Shown: positions 45,585-54,333, counted from the first letter of the stretch. The stretch: 64,000 nt of DNA from Mycolicibacterium sp. MU0053 (GCF_963378095.1 NZ_OY726397.1:1054001-1118000), one strand, 5' to 3'. Notes: generated by a model not told the origin, from the letters alone. Program-made: numbers and translations.

Positions 45585-46184
45585 ATGACAGCTTTCACCA
45601 CGCGGTTCCAGCGGTCCTGGGCAGAGTTCGTCGGACCCGGGGCCACCCGGACCAACACCACGATCACCCTCGCGGCCAGCGCTTTCGGGCTCGCCGGCAG
45701 TGCGTGGTCCGCTCGCCGGGCCGGCGCCGGAGCTGGTGTGACGACGGCACTTTCGGTACTCGCGATGGACCTCGTCGGCGGCGCCTACGTCAACAACACC
45801 CGGGCGTGCGCCCGCTGGTACGAACGACCGGGCCAGGGGACCGCGCAGCATCTGCGGTTCGCCGCGCTGCACCTGCACCCGTTCGCGATCGCGCTCGCCG
45901 ACCGCAGCGTGGGCCGCCGGGACCGGGTGATCCGGTGGTCGGTGATCCACTACGGCTACCTGATGGCCTCGACCGCGGCCATCCGGCGGTTTCCGCGGCG
46001 CCGTCGCAGCCTGGGTGTGGCATTGACGGCCGGCGGGCTGGCCCTGGACCGCGCGCTCGGCCCCTCCACGGTGGCCCCATGGTTCGCCTGGACCTACTAT
46101 CCGAAACTCCTGTTGGGCCACGCCGCGGCCGCACTGTGGTCCGGCGAAGACCTCCACATCCGCCACGAGGGCCAGCACGGATGA
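45585..46184 (+). CDS. Uncharacterised membrane protein with histidine-rich segment
   Basis: A 199-residue protein I do not recognise. Three or four hydrophobic segments are seen (about 20-38, 50-68, 125-140 and 150-165). A conserved-looking HLRFAALHLHPFAIALADR (about 92-110) and a late DLHIRHEGQHG add many histidines, which could bind metal or haem. The ATG at 45585 is preceded by AGGAGG with short spacing. It overlaps the next gene by ATGA. A relatively AT-rich 180-nt region upstream probably holds the promoter. Confidence 0.65.
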   Translation: MTAFTTRFQRSWAEFVGPGATRTNTTITLAASAFGLAGSAWSARRAGAGAGVTTALSVLAMDLVGGAYVNNTRACARWYERPGQGTAQHLRFAALHLHPFAIALADRSVGRRDRVIRWSVIHYGYLMASTAAIRRFPRRRRSLGVALTAGGLALDRALGPSTVAPWFAWTYYPKLLLGHAAAALWSGEDLHIRHEGQHG

Positions 46185-46597
46185 ACGCGGCGCTCCTGGA
46201 CGGCAGGGGATTGCTTGCCCGACTCATCGGGTTCCGCCTGTACTCGGTGGTGTTCGTGATGGACTACGTCCAGTTGTGCTTCGACGGCGACCATCCCGAA
46301 GATCGCCCCGTCTTCAACTGTTACGTCTGGCCAGTCATCGACATGTCCTCGCACACTGTCGCCGACGGCGAAATTGGCTACGCCGGCGGATACCGGTCGC
46401 TGATCCCCCGACACGTCACGGGAACGTCCGTAGGCGAGCAGGGGGGACTACGGCTCGAATTCGGCAACGCGACCCTGATACTGCGGCCGGCCATGGCGGA
46501 AATCGTGGGAGCGGAGATCGCACGCCTTTCAGGCTTCGCAGACGGTCGCTGGACGGCCTGGCGGCCCGGCGAACCCCCCTTCAAATATCTGGTGTGA
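46181..46597 (+). CDS. Uncharacterised protein coupled to the preceding membrane protein
   Basis: A 138-residue soluble protein, unrecognised. It has a beta-rich core: RLYSVVFVMDYVQLCFDG, FNCYVWPVIDM, GLRLEFGNATLILRPAMAE. It overlaps the previous stop by 4 nt. The pattern resembles small bacterial proteins without enzymatic motifs. A joint function with the upstream histidine-rich membrane protein is plausible from the tight coupling but unknown. Confidence 0.65.
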   Translation: MNAALLDGRGLLARLIGFRLYSVVFVMDYVQLCFDGDHPEDRPVFNCYVWPVIDMSSHTVADGEIGYAGGYRSLIPRHVTGTSVGEQGGLRLEFGNATLILRPAMAEIVGAEIARLSGFADGRWTAWRPGEPPFKYLV

Positions 46598-46621
46598 GTG
46601 CTCCCGGCCGCCGGCCCAACG

Positions 46622-46627
46622 TATGTT
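46622..46627 (+). promoter_or_regulatory. Leaderless-type -10 element of the serine hydrolase gene
   Basis: TATGTT ends 6 nt before the GTG at 46634, with no ribosome site. Confidence 0.5.
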
Positions 46628-46633
46628 GAGCCG

Positions 46634-47854
46634 GTGAGAACCCGAGCGCGGCGCGGTGCCCTGGCGGGCCTTGCGGTGGTGCTCGTCGCCTGCGCGCCCG
46701 CGCCGACCCCGCCCGCGCTGCGGACCATCGACGCGCACGGCTGGCAGGAGGTCGTCGACACCGCCGCCGCGCAACTGGGGGTGCCGGGCGCGATGGTGCT
46801 GCTGCGCACCCCGCAAGGCGAATTCACCGCGGCCTACGGCACCACCGAACTCGGCGCGCACACACCGCCGACGGCGGACACGCATTTCCGGATCGCCTCG
46901 AACACCAAGACCATGACCGCCGCGCTGGTCGTGCTGCTGGCTCAGGACGGCAAACTCGAGCTCGACGATCCGGTCACCGCCTTCGTTCCGACCCTGCCCG
47001 GTGGCGAAAACATCACCGTGGCACAGCTTTTGACGATGCGCAGCGGACTGTACGGCTACACCTCCGATCCCGTGGTGGCCGATGTCCTGGATGCCGACCC
47101 GGCCAAGGCGTGGTCGCCGCAGGAGGTACTCGACGTCGCGTACCGGCATCCACCGCAGTTCGCCCCGGGCACCTCCTACGACTACAGCAACACCAACTAC
47201 GCGCTGCTGGGTCTCATCGCCGAGAAGGCCGGAGGCCGTCCGCTGGGTCGACAGTTCGCCGACCGGCTGTTCGGACCGCTCGCCCTCGCGCAGACCACGC
47301 TTCCCGCCGCCGACGACACGTCCCTGCCGGCGCCGTACTCGCACGGGTACATGTACGGCGGCAGTCGCTACGCGCTCGCCGACGACCTCTACCCCGTCGA
47401 CTTGCAGGTCGCTGCCCGCGCCGGCACGGTGCAGCCCACCGACTACACCTTTCAGAACCCGTCCTACGCCACCGCCGCCGGGGGAGCGATCTCCACCGCC
47501 GCCGAGCTGGCCGACTGGCTCAAGGCGCTGGTCACCGGGCGGGTGTTCGACGCCGACTACCAACATCGGTGGTTGACCAGCGTGCAGGCCGAGCAACCGG
47601 GTGTCGCCGACGGCCAGCAGTACGGGTATGGGATCTCGTATCAACGATTCGGGCCGAACGCCGCGATGTTCTATCACGGCGGGGAGCTGCCCGGCTTCAA
47701 CTCCTTCATGGGTTACGATGCGGAAAACGATGTGGGGCTCGTGATTTGGACCAATCTGACGCTGTCGCCGGAGGGCAACACCACGGCGCAGACGATGTTG
47801 CCCATTCTGCTGGACGAGATCTACGCTGGTTTGTCGCTGGTGCCGAGTGAGTAG
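46634..47854 (+). CDS. Lipoprotein serine hydrolase (class C beta-lactamase/DD-peptidase family)
   Basis: A 406-residue penicillin-binding-protein-fold hydrolase. The N-terminus VRTRARRGALAGLAVVLVAC is a lipoprotein signal with acylated Cys20. Catalytic motifs are SNTK (Ser89, Lys92), YSN (Tyr184-Asn186) and HGG in MFYHGGELPG (about 360), the last replacing KTG. Family members include beta-lactamases, D-alanyl-D-alanine carboxypeptidases and esterases; the HGG form is common in esterase-like members. Located outside the membrane. The GTG at 46634 is preferred because it starts the signal peptide. Confidence 0.87.
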   Translation: MRTRARRGALAGLAVVLVACAPAPTPPALRTIDAHGWQEVVDTAAAQLGVPGAMVLLRTPQGEFTAAYGTTELGAHTPPTADTHFRIASNTKTMTAALVVLLAQDGKLELDDPVTAFVPTLPGGENITVAQLLTMRSGLYGYTSDPVVADVLDADPAKAWSPQEVLDVAYRHPPQFAPGTSYDYSNTNYALLGLIAEKAGGRPLGRQFADRLFGPLALAQTTLPAADDTSLPAPYSHGYMYGGSRYALADDLYPVDLQVAARAGTVQPTDYTFQNPSYATAAGGAISTAAELADWLKALVTGRVFDADYQHRWLTSVQAEQPGVADGQQYGYGISYQRFGPNAAMFYHGGELPGFNSFMGYDAENDVGLVIWTNLTLSPEGNTTAQTMLPILLDEIYAGLSLVPSE

Positions 47855-47860
47855 GGGAAT

Positions 47861-48409
47861 ATGCGGATCGTTGAACGGCTGCCCGTCCGCGAAGGCGACG
47901 TGAGCGTCCGTCAGCTTTCTCATGCGGACGCCGGCGCCTACGCCGCCGGTACCGACGACGCCGCGGTCCGGCGGTACGGACACCTGCCGTTGCCCGAATA
48001 CACCGCGCAGATCGTGCGCGAGCAGATCGACGGCGACATCGCGCGCGGCTTGGCCGACGACTCGCTGGCGGTGCTGGCGATCGCGGACGCCCACTCGGAT
48101 GAGTTCCTGGGCAGCATCGTCTTGTTCGACTTCCGTGCCGACCGCGCCGAGGTCGGGTTCTGGCTGACGCCAAAGGCGCGCGGCCGCGGCGCGGCCGGCA
48201 ACGCCCTGCGTGCCGTCGCGCGGCTGGCCGCGGCCACCGGGCTGCGCCACCTCGACGCCCGGACCGACTGCGCGAACGAGGGGTCCCGCCGGGTGCTGGA
48301 GGGGGCCGGGTTCGTGGCGAAGGAAGGGCCGCACGATGCACTGGCACCGTCCGGCGAGGTGGTGACGGTGCTGAGCTATGAGCGGTCCGTCGCCGAGCTA
48401 CGAGACTAG
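47861..48409 (+). CDS. GNAT family N-acetyltransferase (RimJ/RimL type)
   Basis: A 182-residue acetyltransferase. FLGSIVLFDFRADRAEVGFWLTPKARGRGAAGNALRAVARLA includes the acetyl-CoA pyrophosphate loop RGRGAAG. CANEGSRRVLEGAGFVAKEG is the usual RimJ/RimL end. GGGGA lies just before the ATG, 6 nt after the serine hydrolase stop, so both are likely in one transcript. Substrate unknown. Confidence 0.88.
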   Translation: MRIVERLPVREGDVSVRQLSHADAGAYAAGTDDAAVRRYGHLPLPEYTAQIVREQIDGDIARGLADDSLAVLAIADAHSDEFLGSIVLFDFRADRAEVGFWLTPKARGRGAAGNALRAVARLAAATGLRHLDARTDCANEGSRRVLEGAGFVAKEGPHDALAPSGEVVTVLSYERSVAELRD

Positions 48410-48418
48410 GCGCACACC

Positions 48419-49375
48419 ATGGCAATCCACGTCAACGTCGACAACTTCGTGCGGGCGGAGTCCCACCGGATGTTCGCGGACATCCAGGCTGCCGCCGGGG
48501 GCATCGGGCGGTTCCGGCACAACCGGGAACCGGCGGCCATCGACGAGCAGACCGTGATCCGACTCAACCGCGACACGCTGTACAGCTTCGCGGTGGTCGA
48601 TCTGGCCCACCCCGCGGTGCTCACGTTGCCGGATGGCGACGGGCGCTACATCTCGGCGATGATCGTCAACGAAGACCACTTCGTCACCGATGTGCTGCAC
48701 GAGGCGGGCGAGCACACGCTGGACGAGCAGCGGTGCGGTACCCGTTATGTGCTGGTCGGGATCCGCATCCTGGTCGATCCGACCGACCCCGACGACGTGG
48801 CGGCCGTCGCGGCACTGCAGGACCGGATCGGGCTGGCGCCCGAATCCTCCGAGGCGTTCGTCATGCCGGACTACGATTCCGCGAGCCTGGATCAGACCCG
48901 TGACGCATTGCTGACGCTGGCCCGCGGCCTGAGCGCGTTCGACCGCACCTTCGGTAGGCCCGACGAGGTCGACCCGGTGCGCCATCTGATCGGATGTGCG
49001 GCGGGCTGGGGCGGGTTGCCCACCTCGGAAGCAACCTATGTCGGCGTCGACCCGAACGTCGCCCACGGTGACTACGAGCTGGTGTTTTCCGACGTGCCGG
49101 TCGACGCGTTCTGGTCGGTCTCGGTGTACAACGCGGCCGGTTACTTCGAACCGAACAACCACAACCTCTACACCGTCAACAGCGTCACCGGCGCGCGCAA
49201 CGACGACGGGTCGATCACCGTCCGGTTCGTCGCCGCGGCCGACGGCGACATCCCTCCGAACGCGATCCTCACCCCACCGGGATGGAACTACCTCATCCGG
49301 CTCTACCGGCCCCGCGCGGAGATGCTCGACGGCACCTGGACCCCACCGACCCTCACGCCGCGCGCTGCGGGCTGA
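48419..49375 (+). CDS. DUF1254/DUF1214 family protein
   Basis: A 318-residue protein. The N-terminal DUF1254 part contains TVIRLNRDTLYSFAVVDL and LPDGDGRYISAMIVNEDHF. The C-terminal DUF1214 part contains DVPVDAFWSVSVYNAAGYFEPNNHNLYTVNSVTG. No signal peptide is seen, unlike many relatives that are periplasmic. It begins 9 nt after the GNAT stop and is followed 11 nt later by the acyl-CoA ligase. Function unknown; relatives occur near catabolic genes. Confidence 0.85.
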   Translation: MAIHVNVDNFVRAESHRMFADIQAAAGGIGRFRHNREPAAIDEQTVIRLNRDTLYSFAVVDLAHPAVLTLPDGDGRYISAMIVNEDHFVTDVLHEAGEHTLDEQRCGTRYVLVGIRILVDPTDPDDVAAVAALQDRIGLAPESSEAFVMPDYDSASLDQTRDALLTLARGLSAFDRTFGRPDEVDPVRHLIGCAAGWGGLPTSEATYVGVDPNVAHGDYELVFSDVPVDAFWSVSVYNAAGYFEPNNHNLYTVNSVTGARNDDGSITVRFVAAADGDIPPNAILTPPGWNYLIRLYRPRAEMLDGTWTPPTLTPRAAG

Positions 49376-49386
49376 GCGCGTACGGA

Positions 49387-50898
49387 ATGGTGTTCGGCGA
49401 CGGCAGCACCCGGCTGCACGACCTGATCTCGTCGGCGGCCGCCGCGGTACCCGAGCGGCCCGCCGTGGTGGTTCCCGGCGGGCCCAGCGCGACCTACGCG
49501 GAGTTCGACCGGCAGGTGCGTGGAATCGCCGACTGGGTCGCGCGCCGCACCGCTGTCGGGGACCGGGTGGCGGTGATCGCCGACAACGGTCTGGACTACG
49601 CCGGGCTCTACTACGGTGTGCCGCGCAGCGGACGCATACTGGCGCTGATCAACCAACGCCTCGGTGTCGCAGAACAACTGGACCAACTGGCCACCGTCGG
49701 GGCGACGTTGGTGCTCGGCGACGAGAAGTATCTGGGCGCGCTCGCCGATCATCCGACCGGACAGGTGATCTCGTTCAGCGACCCCGAGTGGTTCGACCGC
49801 GCCACGGTCTCCACGGCCGCCGAAAGCCCGGTCGGACCCGAGGATCCCGCCTGGCTGCTGTTCACCACCGGATCGACCGCCAAGCCGAAAGGGATTGTGC
49901 ACTCCCATGCTTCGCTGCTGGCCGCGGCCTTCGGGACGATCATCGGCCGCGAGGTGGCCAACGGTGGGGTTTACCTGCTGCCGTTTCCGATGTGCCACAT
50001 CGCCGGATACAACATGCTGGTCCAGCACGCGGTGCAGGCCACCGTGCTGCCGGTGGCCGCGTTCCGTCCGGAGGCCTTTGTCGAGGCGGTCCACCGTTAC
50101 GGCGTGACTTCCTGCTCGATGGCGCCGACCATGCTGCACAGCCTGCTTGCGCATCTGGAGCGCACCGGTGCCGCGCTGCCGACGCTGCGAGACATCGCCT
50201 ACGGCTCCGCGGCCATTCCCGCCGCGTTGCTCCGGCGTGCGATGGACCACCTCGACGCGGGGTTTCATCAGGGCTACGGCATGACCGAAACCGGTGGCAA
50301 TGTCGTCTTTCTCGGACCCGATGAGCACCGCGCCGGCGCCGACGGCGACGCGGCGATTCTGGCCAGTGCGGGCCGACCCCACCCGGGCGCGCAGGTCCGC
50401 CTCGCCGAGGGCGGCGAGATCCTGGTGCGCGGGCCGCAGGTCGCACCGTGGTCCTGGCCGGGCTGGGCGCCGTTGGCCGTCGACGGCTGGCTGCACACCG
50501 GCGATGTCGGACGCTTCGACGACGCGGGTCGGCTCGTGGTGGTCGACCGGCTCAAGGACATCATCATCACCGGCGGGGAGAATGTGTCCTCCCGCGAGGT
50601 CGAGGACGTGCTGTCGGCACACCCGAGCGTGGAACACGTTGCCGTGGTGGGAGTCCCGGACCCGCACTGGGGCGAGGTCGTCTGTGCCGTGGTGGTGCCG
50701 CGCCCGGGCGCACACGCCGATCCGGCGGTGCTCGTCGCTCACGTGCGGCAGCGACTGGCCGGATTCAAACGGCCCCGGCACGTCCTGGTCGTCGAGGTGC
50801 TACCGCAGACCACCAACGGCAAGATCGACAAGGCCGCGATCCGACGCTACGCCCGCGCCTCGCTGAGCACAACCGAAACTTCCTCGCCCAGTTTATAA
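49387..50898 (+). CDS. Fatty acyl/aryl-CoA ligase (AMP-forming)
   Basis: A 503-residue adenylate-forming enzyme. P-loop TTGSTAKPKG (160-169), GYGMTETGG (about 300), TGDVGRFDDAGRLVVVDRLKD hinge region, and the adenylation lysine Lys479 (NGKIDK) are all present. It activates a carboxylic acid to its CoA thioester; the substrate is not predictable. The ATG at 49387 gives the family N-terminus. Its last 52 nt overlap the convergent gene at 50847-51566, so the two 3' ends are antisense to each other. Confidence 0.9.
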   Translation: MVFGDGSTRLHDLISSAAAAVPERPAVVVPGGPSATYAEFDRQVRGIADWVARRTAVGDRVAVIADNGLDYAGLYYGVPRSGRILALINQRLGVAEQLDQLATVGATLVLGDEKYLGALADHPTGQVISFSDPEWFDRATVSTAAESPVGPEDPAWLLFTTGSTAKPKGIVHSHASLLAAAFGTIIGREVANGGVYLLPFPMCHIAGYNMLVQHAVQATVLPVAAFRPEAFVEAVHRYGVTSCSMAPTMLHSLLAHLERTGAALPTLRDIAYGSAAIPAALLRRAMDHLDAGFHQGYGMTETGGNVVFLGPDEHRAGADGDAAILASAGRPHPGAQVRLAEGGEILVRGPQVAPWSWPGWAPLAVDGWLHTGDVGRFDDAGRLVVVDRLKDIIITGGENVSSREVEDVLSAHPSVEHVAVVGVPDPHWGEVVCAVVVPRPGAHADPAVLVAHVRQRLAGFKRPRHVLVVEVLPQTTNGKIDKAAIRRYARASLSTTETSSPSL

Positions 50899-51566
50899 CC
50901 CGGCTTCAGGGGCAGCCTGTCGCCGCTCCAGAACGATCCCGGGTCGAAGTAGTTCTCCTTCTTGTCGGTGGTCAGCAATCCCATCTCCTCATAGGTGATG
51001 GCCACCGTCTCCGCGCAGTACGCGGTCTCCAGGCCGACCATCCGGCGGCGGTGCTTGTCCTGCTCCACGGACTGCCTGACCATCTTGTGCACCACGGGAA
51101 GTCCCCGCGTCCAGTCGCTGATACCGGGAAACCGGCCGCGGATCCAGCGGCCGGTCAGCCGTGCCGTGCTGGGAAACGGGGTGCCGTCCATGCGGGCGAT
51201 CACCTTCAGCAGCCGGTCCTCTTGTTCCCGGTTGGCGTACGGGCTGAGCTGACGCAGCCAGCAGCGTTGACCGTACTTGGTCATCCACTGCTCGACGGCG
51301 GCGCGCAGATCGTTGAGTTGCACGCCCCGCTGATGGGTGCCGGTCCAGTAGTCCAGCAGCTTGTCGCCGAGTTCGGCGTGCCAGATCAGCGGCGGCAGAT
51401 CGTCGATGGCCACCGTCATGCCCACATGGTTGACCGGGCTGTTGGTCAGGGTCTGAATCGCGCGGTCGGGGCGCGATCCGCCGCGGAACAGCCACAGGTC
51501 CCCGGTACGGGTGGCCTCCAACGCCTGGTCGAGGGTGACGTGTCGTTCTCGGTTGCTCGCCATCAC
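50847..51566 (-). CDS. Permuted papain/NlpC-P60-like protein (YiiX type)
   Basis: A 239-residue protein with the circularly permuted papain-like layout: GDLWLFRGGS, then His47 in SPVNHVGMTV, and Cys184 in ETAYCAETVAI. His before Cys is the reverse of normal NlpC/P60 proteins and is typical of the YiiX/YaeF group. No signal peptide. Possible activities are peptidase, amidase or acyl transfer. A TAAGCT -10 lies 6 nt before GTG 51566, so that start is preferred over the adjacent ATG. It overlaps the acyl-CoA ligase end by 52 nt. Confidence 0.72.
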   Translation of the reverse strand: MMASNRERHVTLDQALEATRTGDLWLFRGGSRPDRAIQTLTNSPVNHVGMTVAIDDLPPLIWHAELGDKLLDYWTGTHQRGVQLNDLRAAVEQWMTKYGQRCWLRQLSPYANREQEDRLLKVIARMDGTPFPSTARLTGRWIRGRFPGISDWTRGLPVVHKMVRQSVEQDKHRRRMVGLETAYCAETVAITYEEMGLLTTDKKENYFDPGSFWSGDRLPLKPGYKLGEEVSVVLSEARA

Positions 51567-51572
51567 CAGCGC

Positions 51573-51578
51573 AGCTTA
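51573..51578 (-). promoter_or_regulatory. Leaderless-type -10 element of the YiiX-like gene
   Basis: On the minus strand TAAGCT ends 6 nt before the GTG at 51566. The site lies in the 26-nt gap shared with the divergent small gene. Confidence 0.4.
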
Positions 51579-51592
51579 TGCAGAATGACACG

Positions 51593-51760
51593 ATGCGCAA
51601 CGTCTGGAAGTGGATCGGGCTGGCCGGGGTTGTCGGTGTGGCAGCCGGTGGCGTGCTGGTGGCACGGGACCAACGCCGCCGCAAGGCCTACACGCCCAAC
51701 GACATCCGCGCCCGACTGCACCAACGGCTGGCCGAGGCGGAACGCGGCGACGGGCACTAA
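51593..51760 (+). CDS. Small single-pass membrane protein
   Basis: A 55-residue protein: MRNVWKWIGLAGVVGVAAGGVLVARDQRRRKAY, one transmembrane helix followed by a basic stop-transfer and a helical tail (TPNDIRARLHQRLAEAE). An in-frame ATG 15 nt upstream is an alternative start. Its TAA overlaps the convergent TetR stop. I believe similar short proteins occur in other mycobacteria. Function unknown. Confidence 0.7.
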   Translation: MRNVWKWIGLAGVVGVAAGGVLVARDQRRRKAYTPNDIRARLHQRLAEAERGDGH

Positions 51761-52377
51761 CTGCCCGCCAACGCGCGTGTCCACAGTTGCGTCAGCACGT
51801 CGACCACCAATTCGGGATCGGTCGGTTCGTCGCCGTGCAGGGTGGGGTCGATGATCGCGCGGTGCACCTGCCGCTCGACCCCGGCGACCATCATGTCGGC
51901 GATGAAGGCGGTGTGCTGCTTGGCCACGCCGACGTGCTCGAGATGCCAGGCCACCTCGGTAGCAATCCTGCGGTCGCTGTCATACATCCGCCGCTGCAGG
52001 TCCCGGGAGCGGGGCGCGCTGTCCCACAACAGGTGATGCATATGGAAATCGTGGACGTGCATCACCACGATCGCCTTGATGACCGCCCGAAGCGAACCCT
52101 CCAAACCCGGCTGAGTTTCGCGCAGCCGCTGGAAAAGCCCCTCGAGCAGGACGGTGCCATGGGACAAATGGCGTTCGGCCAGTGCGTAGAGCAGCGCATC
52201 CTTGTCCTGCACGTAGTGATACAGCGTGCCGATCGAGATGCCGGCGGCCTCGGCCACTTTGTTGGTGGTGGTGCCCGCGTAGCCCAGTTCGGTGAAGATC
52301 TCGGCGGCCACATTCAGGATGCGGTCATAGGTGTCCCGAGATCGCTGCTGACGTGGCTCGACGCGGGGTTTGGCCAT
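51757..52377 (-). CDS. TetR family transcriptional regulator
   Basis: A 206-residue repressor-type protein. The helix-turn-helix lies at about 18-62: RILNVAAEIFTELGYAGTTTNKVAEAAGISIGTLYHYVQDKDALL. The ligand domain contains HVHDFHMHHLLWD, an unusual histidine-rich patch. The ATG at 52377 gives the family N-terminus. A 20-bp inverted repeat (52461-52480) between this gene and the divergent dehydrogenase is a candidate operator. Effector unknown. Confidence 0.9.
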   Translation of the reverse strand: MAKPRVEPRQQRSRDTYDRILNVAAEIFTELGYAGTTTNKVAEAAGISIGTLYHYVQDKDALLYALAERHLSHGTVLLEGLFQRLRETQPGLEGSLRAVIKAIVVMHVHDFHMHHLLWDSAPRSRDLQRRMYDSDRRIATEVAWHLEHVGVAKQHTAFIADMMVAGVERQVHRAIIDPTLHGDEPTDPELVVDVLTQLWTRALAGS

Positions 52378-52460
52378 CCGGGGTCCACCAAGGTTCGACG
52401 CTGAAGCTGATGCGATGACCTTAGCGCTCGGCTCGGTCTCGCACACCGGAAATCGCCACG

Positions 52461-52480
52461 GGTGCGTTCCGACCGACGCA
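52461..52480. promoter_or_regulatory. Candidate TetR operator
   Basis: GTGCGT (52461-52466) and ACGCAC (52475-52480) flank 8 nt. It lies in the 131-nt divergent region between the TetR gene and the 2-hydroxyacid dehydrogenase, 28 nt before the latter's start. Spacing fits a TetR dimer site. Confidence 0.4.
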
Positions 52481-52508
52481 CGGCGCCGCGATAGGTCACT
52501 GTAGAAGC

Positions 52509-53453
52509 ATGAACATCCTGCAGGTGGGTCGCCTCGAACCACAGTTGGCCGAACTCGTGCAACAACGTCACAGCCCGCGGCGTCTTCCGGAGGGCGGCCG
52601 GCGCGCCCAATTCCTTGCCGAACACCGGGATTCGGTCACAGTGGTGCTGACCTCGGGCGGCCCGGTGGACGCCGAGCTGATCGCGGCGCTGCCGCGGCTC
52701 GGGGCGATCGTCAATAGCGGCGCGGGCGTGGACAATATCGACCTCGAGGCGGCCCGACGCAGACACATCGGTGTCAGCAACACCCCCGACGTGCTGACGG
52801 ACACGGTCGCCGACACCGCGATCGGTCTGATTCTGATGACGTTGCGCCGGTTCGGCGCCGCGGATCGCTATGTGCGGGAAGGCCGTTGGGAAACCGAAGG
52901 CCCGTTTCCATACGCCCGGGACGTCAACGGACTGCGGGTCGGCATTCTCGGCCTGGGCCGAATCGGCACTGCGATTGCCGACCGGCTGCTGGCCTTCGGT
53001 TGTGTGTTGGCTTATCACAACCGACGCCGGCTCGAGGACTGCCCGTACCGGTACGCGGCCTCGCCGCAGGAGCTGGCCGAATCCGTGGACATCCTGGTGG
53101 TCGCCACCGCGGGTGGCGCAGGCACCGAAAAACTGGTCGGGCGCGCCGTTCTGGAAGCCCTCGGCTCCGACGGCTACCTGATCAACATCGCCCGCGGCAG
53201 CGTCGTCGACGAATTGGCACTCGTCGATGTGCTGGCCGCGGGCCGCCTCGCGGGCGCGGGACTGGATGTGTTCGCCGACGAACCCCAGGTGCCCGCCGCG
53301 CTGCGCGCCCTCGACAACGTGGTGCTGTTCCCGCACATCGGCAGCGCCACGGCCCGAACCCGGCGCGCGATGGCCGAATTGGCGTTGCGCAACCTCGAAA
53401 GTTACCTGACCAGCGCAGCGTTGGTGACGCCCGTGCTGCGGCCCGGCGGCTGA
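52509..53453 (+). CDS. D-isomer specific 2-hydroxyacid dehydrogenase
   Basis: A 314-residue NAD(P)-dependent dehydrogenase. NAD motif GILGLGRIG is at 145-153; the catalytic triad is Arg229 (NIARGS), Glu258 (FADEP) and His276 (FPHIGSAT). The segment after the beta-B strand reads AYHNRRRLED, where arginines in place of an acidic residue suggest NADPH preference, as in glyoxylate/hydroxypyruvate reductases. It is divergent from TetR and may be its target. Confidence 0.9.
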   Translation: MNILQVGRLEPQLAELVQQRHSPRRLPEGGRRAQFLAEHRDSVTVVLTSGGPVDAELIAALPRLGAIVNSGAGVDNIDLEAARRRHIGVSNTPDVLTDTVADTAIGLILMTLRRFGAADRYVREGRWETEGPFPYARDVNGLRVGILGLGRIGTAIADRLLAFGCVLAYHNRRRLEDCPYRYAASPQELAESVDILVVATAGGAGTEKLVGRAVLEALGSDGYLINIARGSVVDELALVDVLAAGRLAGAGLDVFADEPQVPAALRALDNVVLFPHIGSATARTRRAMAELALRNLESYLTSAALVTPVLRPGG

Positions 53454-53465
53454 GTCGTCGCGGAA

Positions 53466-54320
53466 TCAGCGGGTGACGAACTCAACGACGACTTCGCTGA
53501 AGGCGTCGTTGTCGTCGCCTGCGGCGGTGTGCCCGGCCTCGCCGAGTTCGACGAACTCGGCTTGCGGAACCTTGGCCAGAAAGTCGTTGACGCCCTCCGG
53601 GGAGACCACATCCGAGAGTTTGCCGCGGATCAGCAGGATGGGAATCTGAAGCCCGCTCACGGCCGTCTCCAGCTTGTCGGTGCGGGCGAACGGGTCATCG
53701 CCGGGCGCGGTCAAGAACGCGGGATCCCAATGCCAGTACCAGCGGCCGTCACGCTCGCGGAGATTTCTCTTCAAGCCGTCGGTGCTGCGTGGCTTGGCGC
53801 GGTGGGGCAGGTAGGCGGCGACCGCGTCGGCCGCATCCTCGAGCGAGTCGAAGCCGTCGACGTTGCCGAACATGAAATCGCGAATCCGCGCACTGCCCGA
53901 CTTTTCGAACTTCGGGACCACGTCGACGAGGACCAGCTTGGTGACCTTGGCGCTGCCGGCGAGGCTGGCGACCAGCATTCCGGTCAACCCGCCCATGCTG
54001 GCACCGATCAGCGCCACCGGCCGCCCGATGGTGTCGAGGATCCGCAGCACGTCCTCGGCCATGGTTTCCAGCGCATAGTCCGCATTCGGTGCCCGGTCGC
54101 TGTCGCCGTGGCCGCGGCTGTCGATCGCGACGACGTGGAATCCCTGATCGGCCAGGACCTGGCCAGTGTTCTTCCAGGAGAACCGATTTTGGCCGCCGCC
54201 GTGCAGCAGCAGGATGCTGGGTCGGTCCGGGGCGGTTTCGCCGTCCGGTTGGCTCCATTCGTCGCCGACCAGAGTGATGCCACCGGCACCCTTGAACTCG
54301 ACGGTCTGCGCTGTGCTCAC
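53466..54320 (-). CDS. Alpha/beta hydrolase
   Basis: A 284-residue hydrolase of the epoxide hydrolase/peroxidase-like group. Oxyanion HGGGQ (40-44), SRGHGDSDR, nucleophile elbow GASMGG with Ser108, a likely acid near LIRGKLSDVV and His in GEAGHTAAGD (about 263). GTG at 54320 is chosen because a TAACGT -10 lies 7 nt upstream; the frame runs on to 54425 without similarity. It is convergent with the 2-hydroxyacid dehydrogenase and divergent from the mce operon. Substrate unknown. Confidence 0.85.
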   Translation of the reverse strand: MSTAQTVEFKGAGGITLVGDEWSQPDGETAPDRPSILLLHGGGQNRFSWKNTGQVLADQGFHVVAIDSRGHGDSDRAPNADYALETMAEDVLRILDTIGRPVALIGASMGGLTGMLVASLAGSAKVTKLVLVDVVPKFEKSGSARIRDFMFGNVDGFDSLEDAADAVAAYLPHRAKPRSTDGLKRNLRERDGRWYWHWDPAFLTAPGDDPFARTDKLETAVSGLQIPILLIRGKLSDVVSPEGVNDFLAKVPQAEFVELGEAGHTAAGDDNDAFSEVVVEFVTR

Positions 54321-54327
54321 CGGGCTG

Positions 54328-54333
54328 ACGTTA
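54328..54333 (-). promoter_or_regulatory. Leaderless-type -10 element of the alpha/beta hydrolase
   Basis: On the minus strand TAACGT ends 7 nt before the GTG at 54320. Confidence 0.45.
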
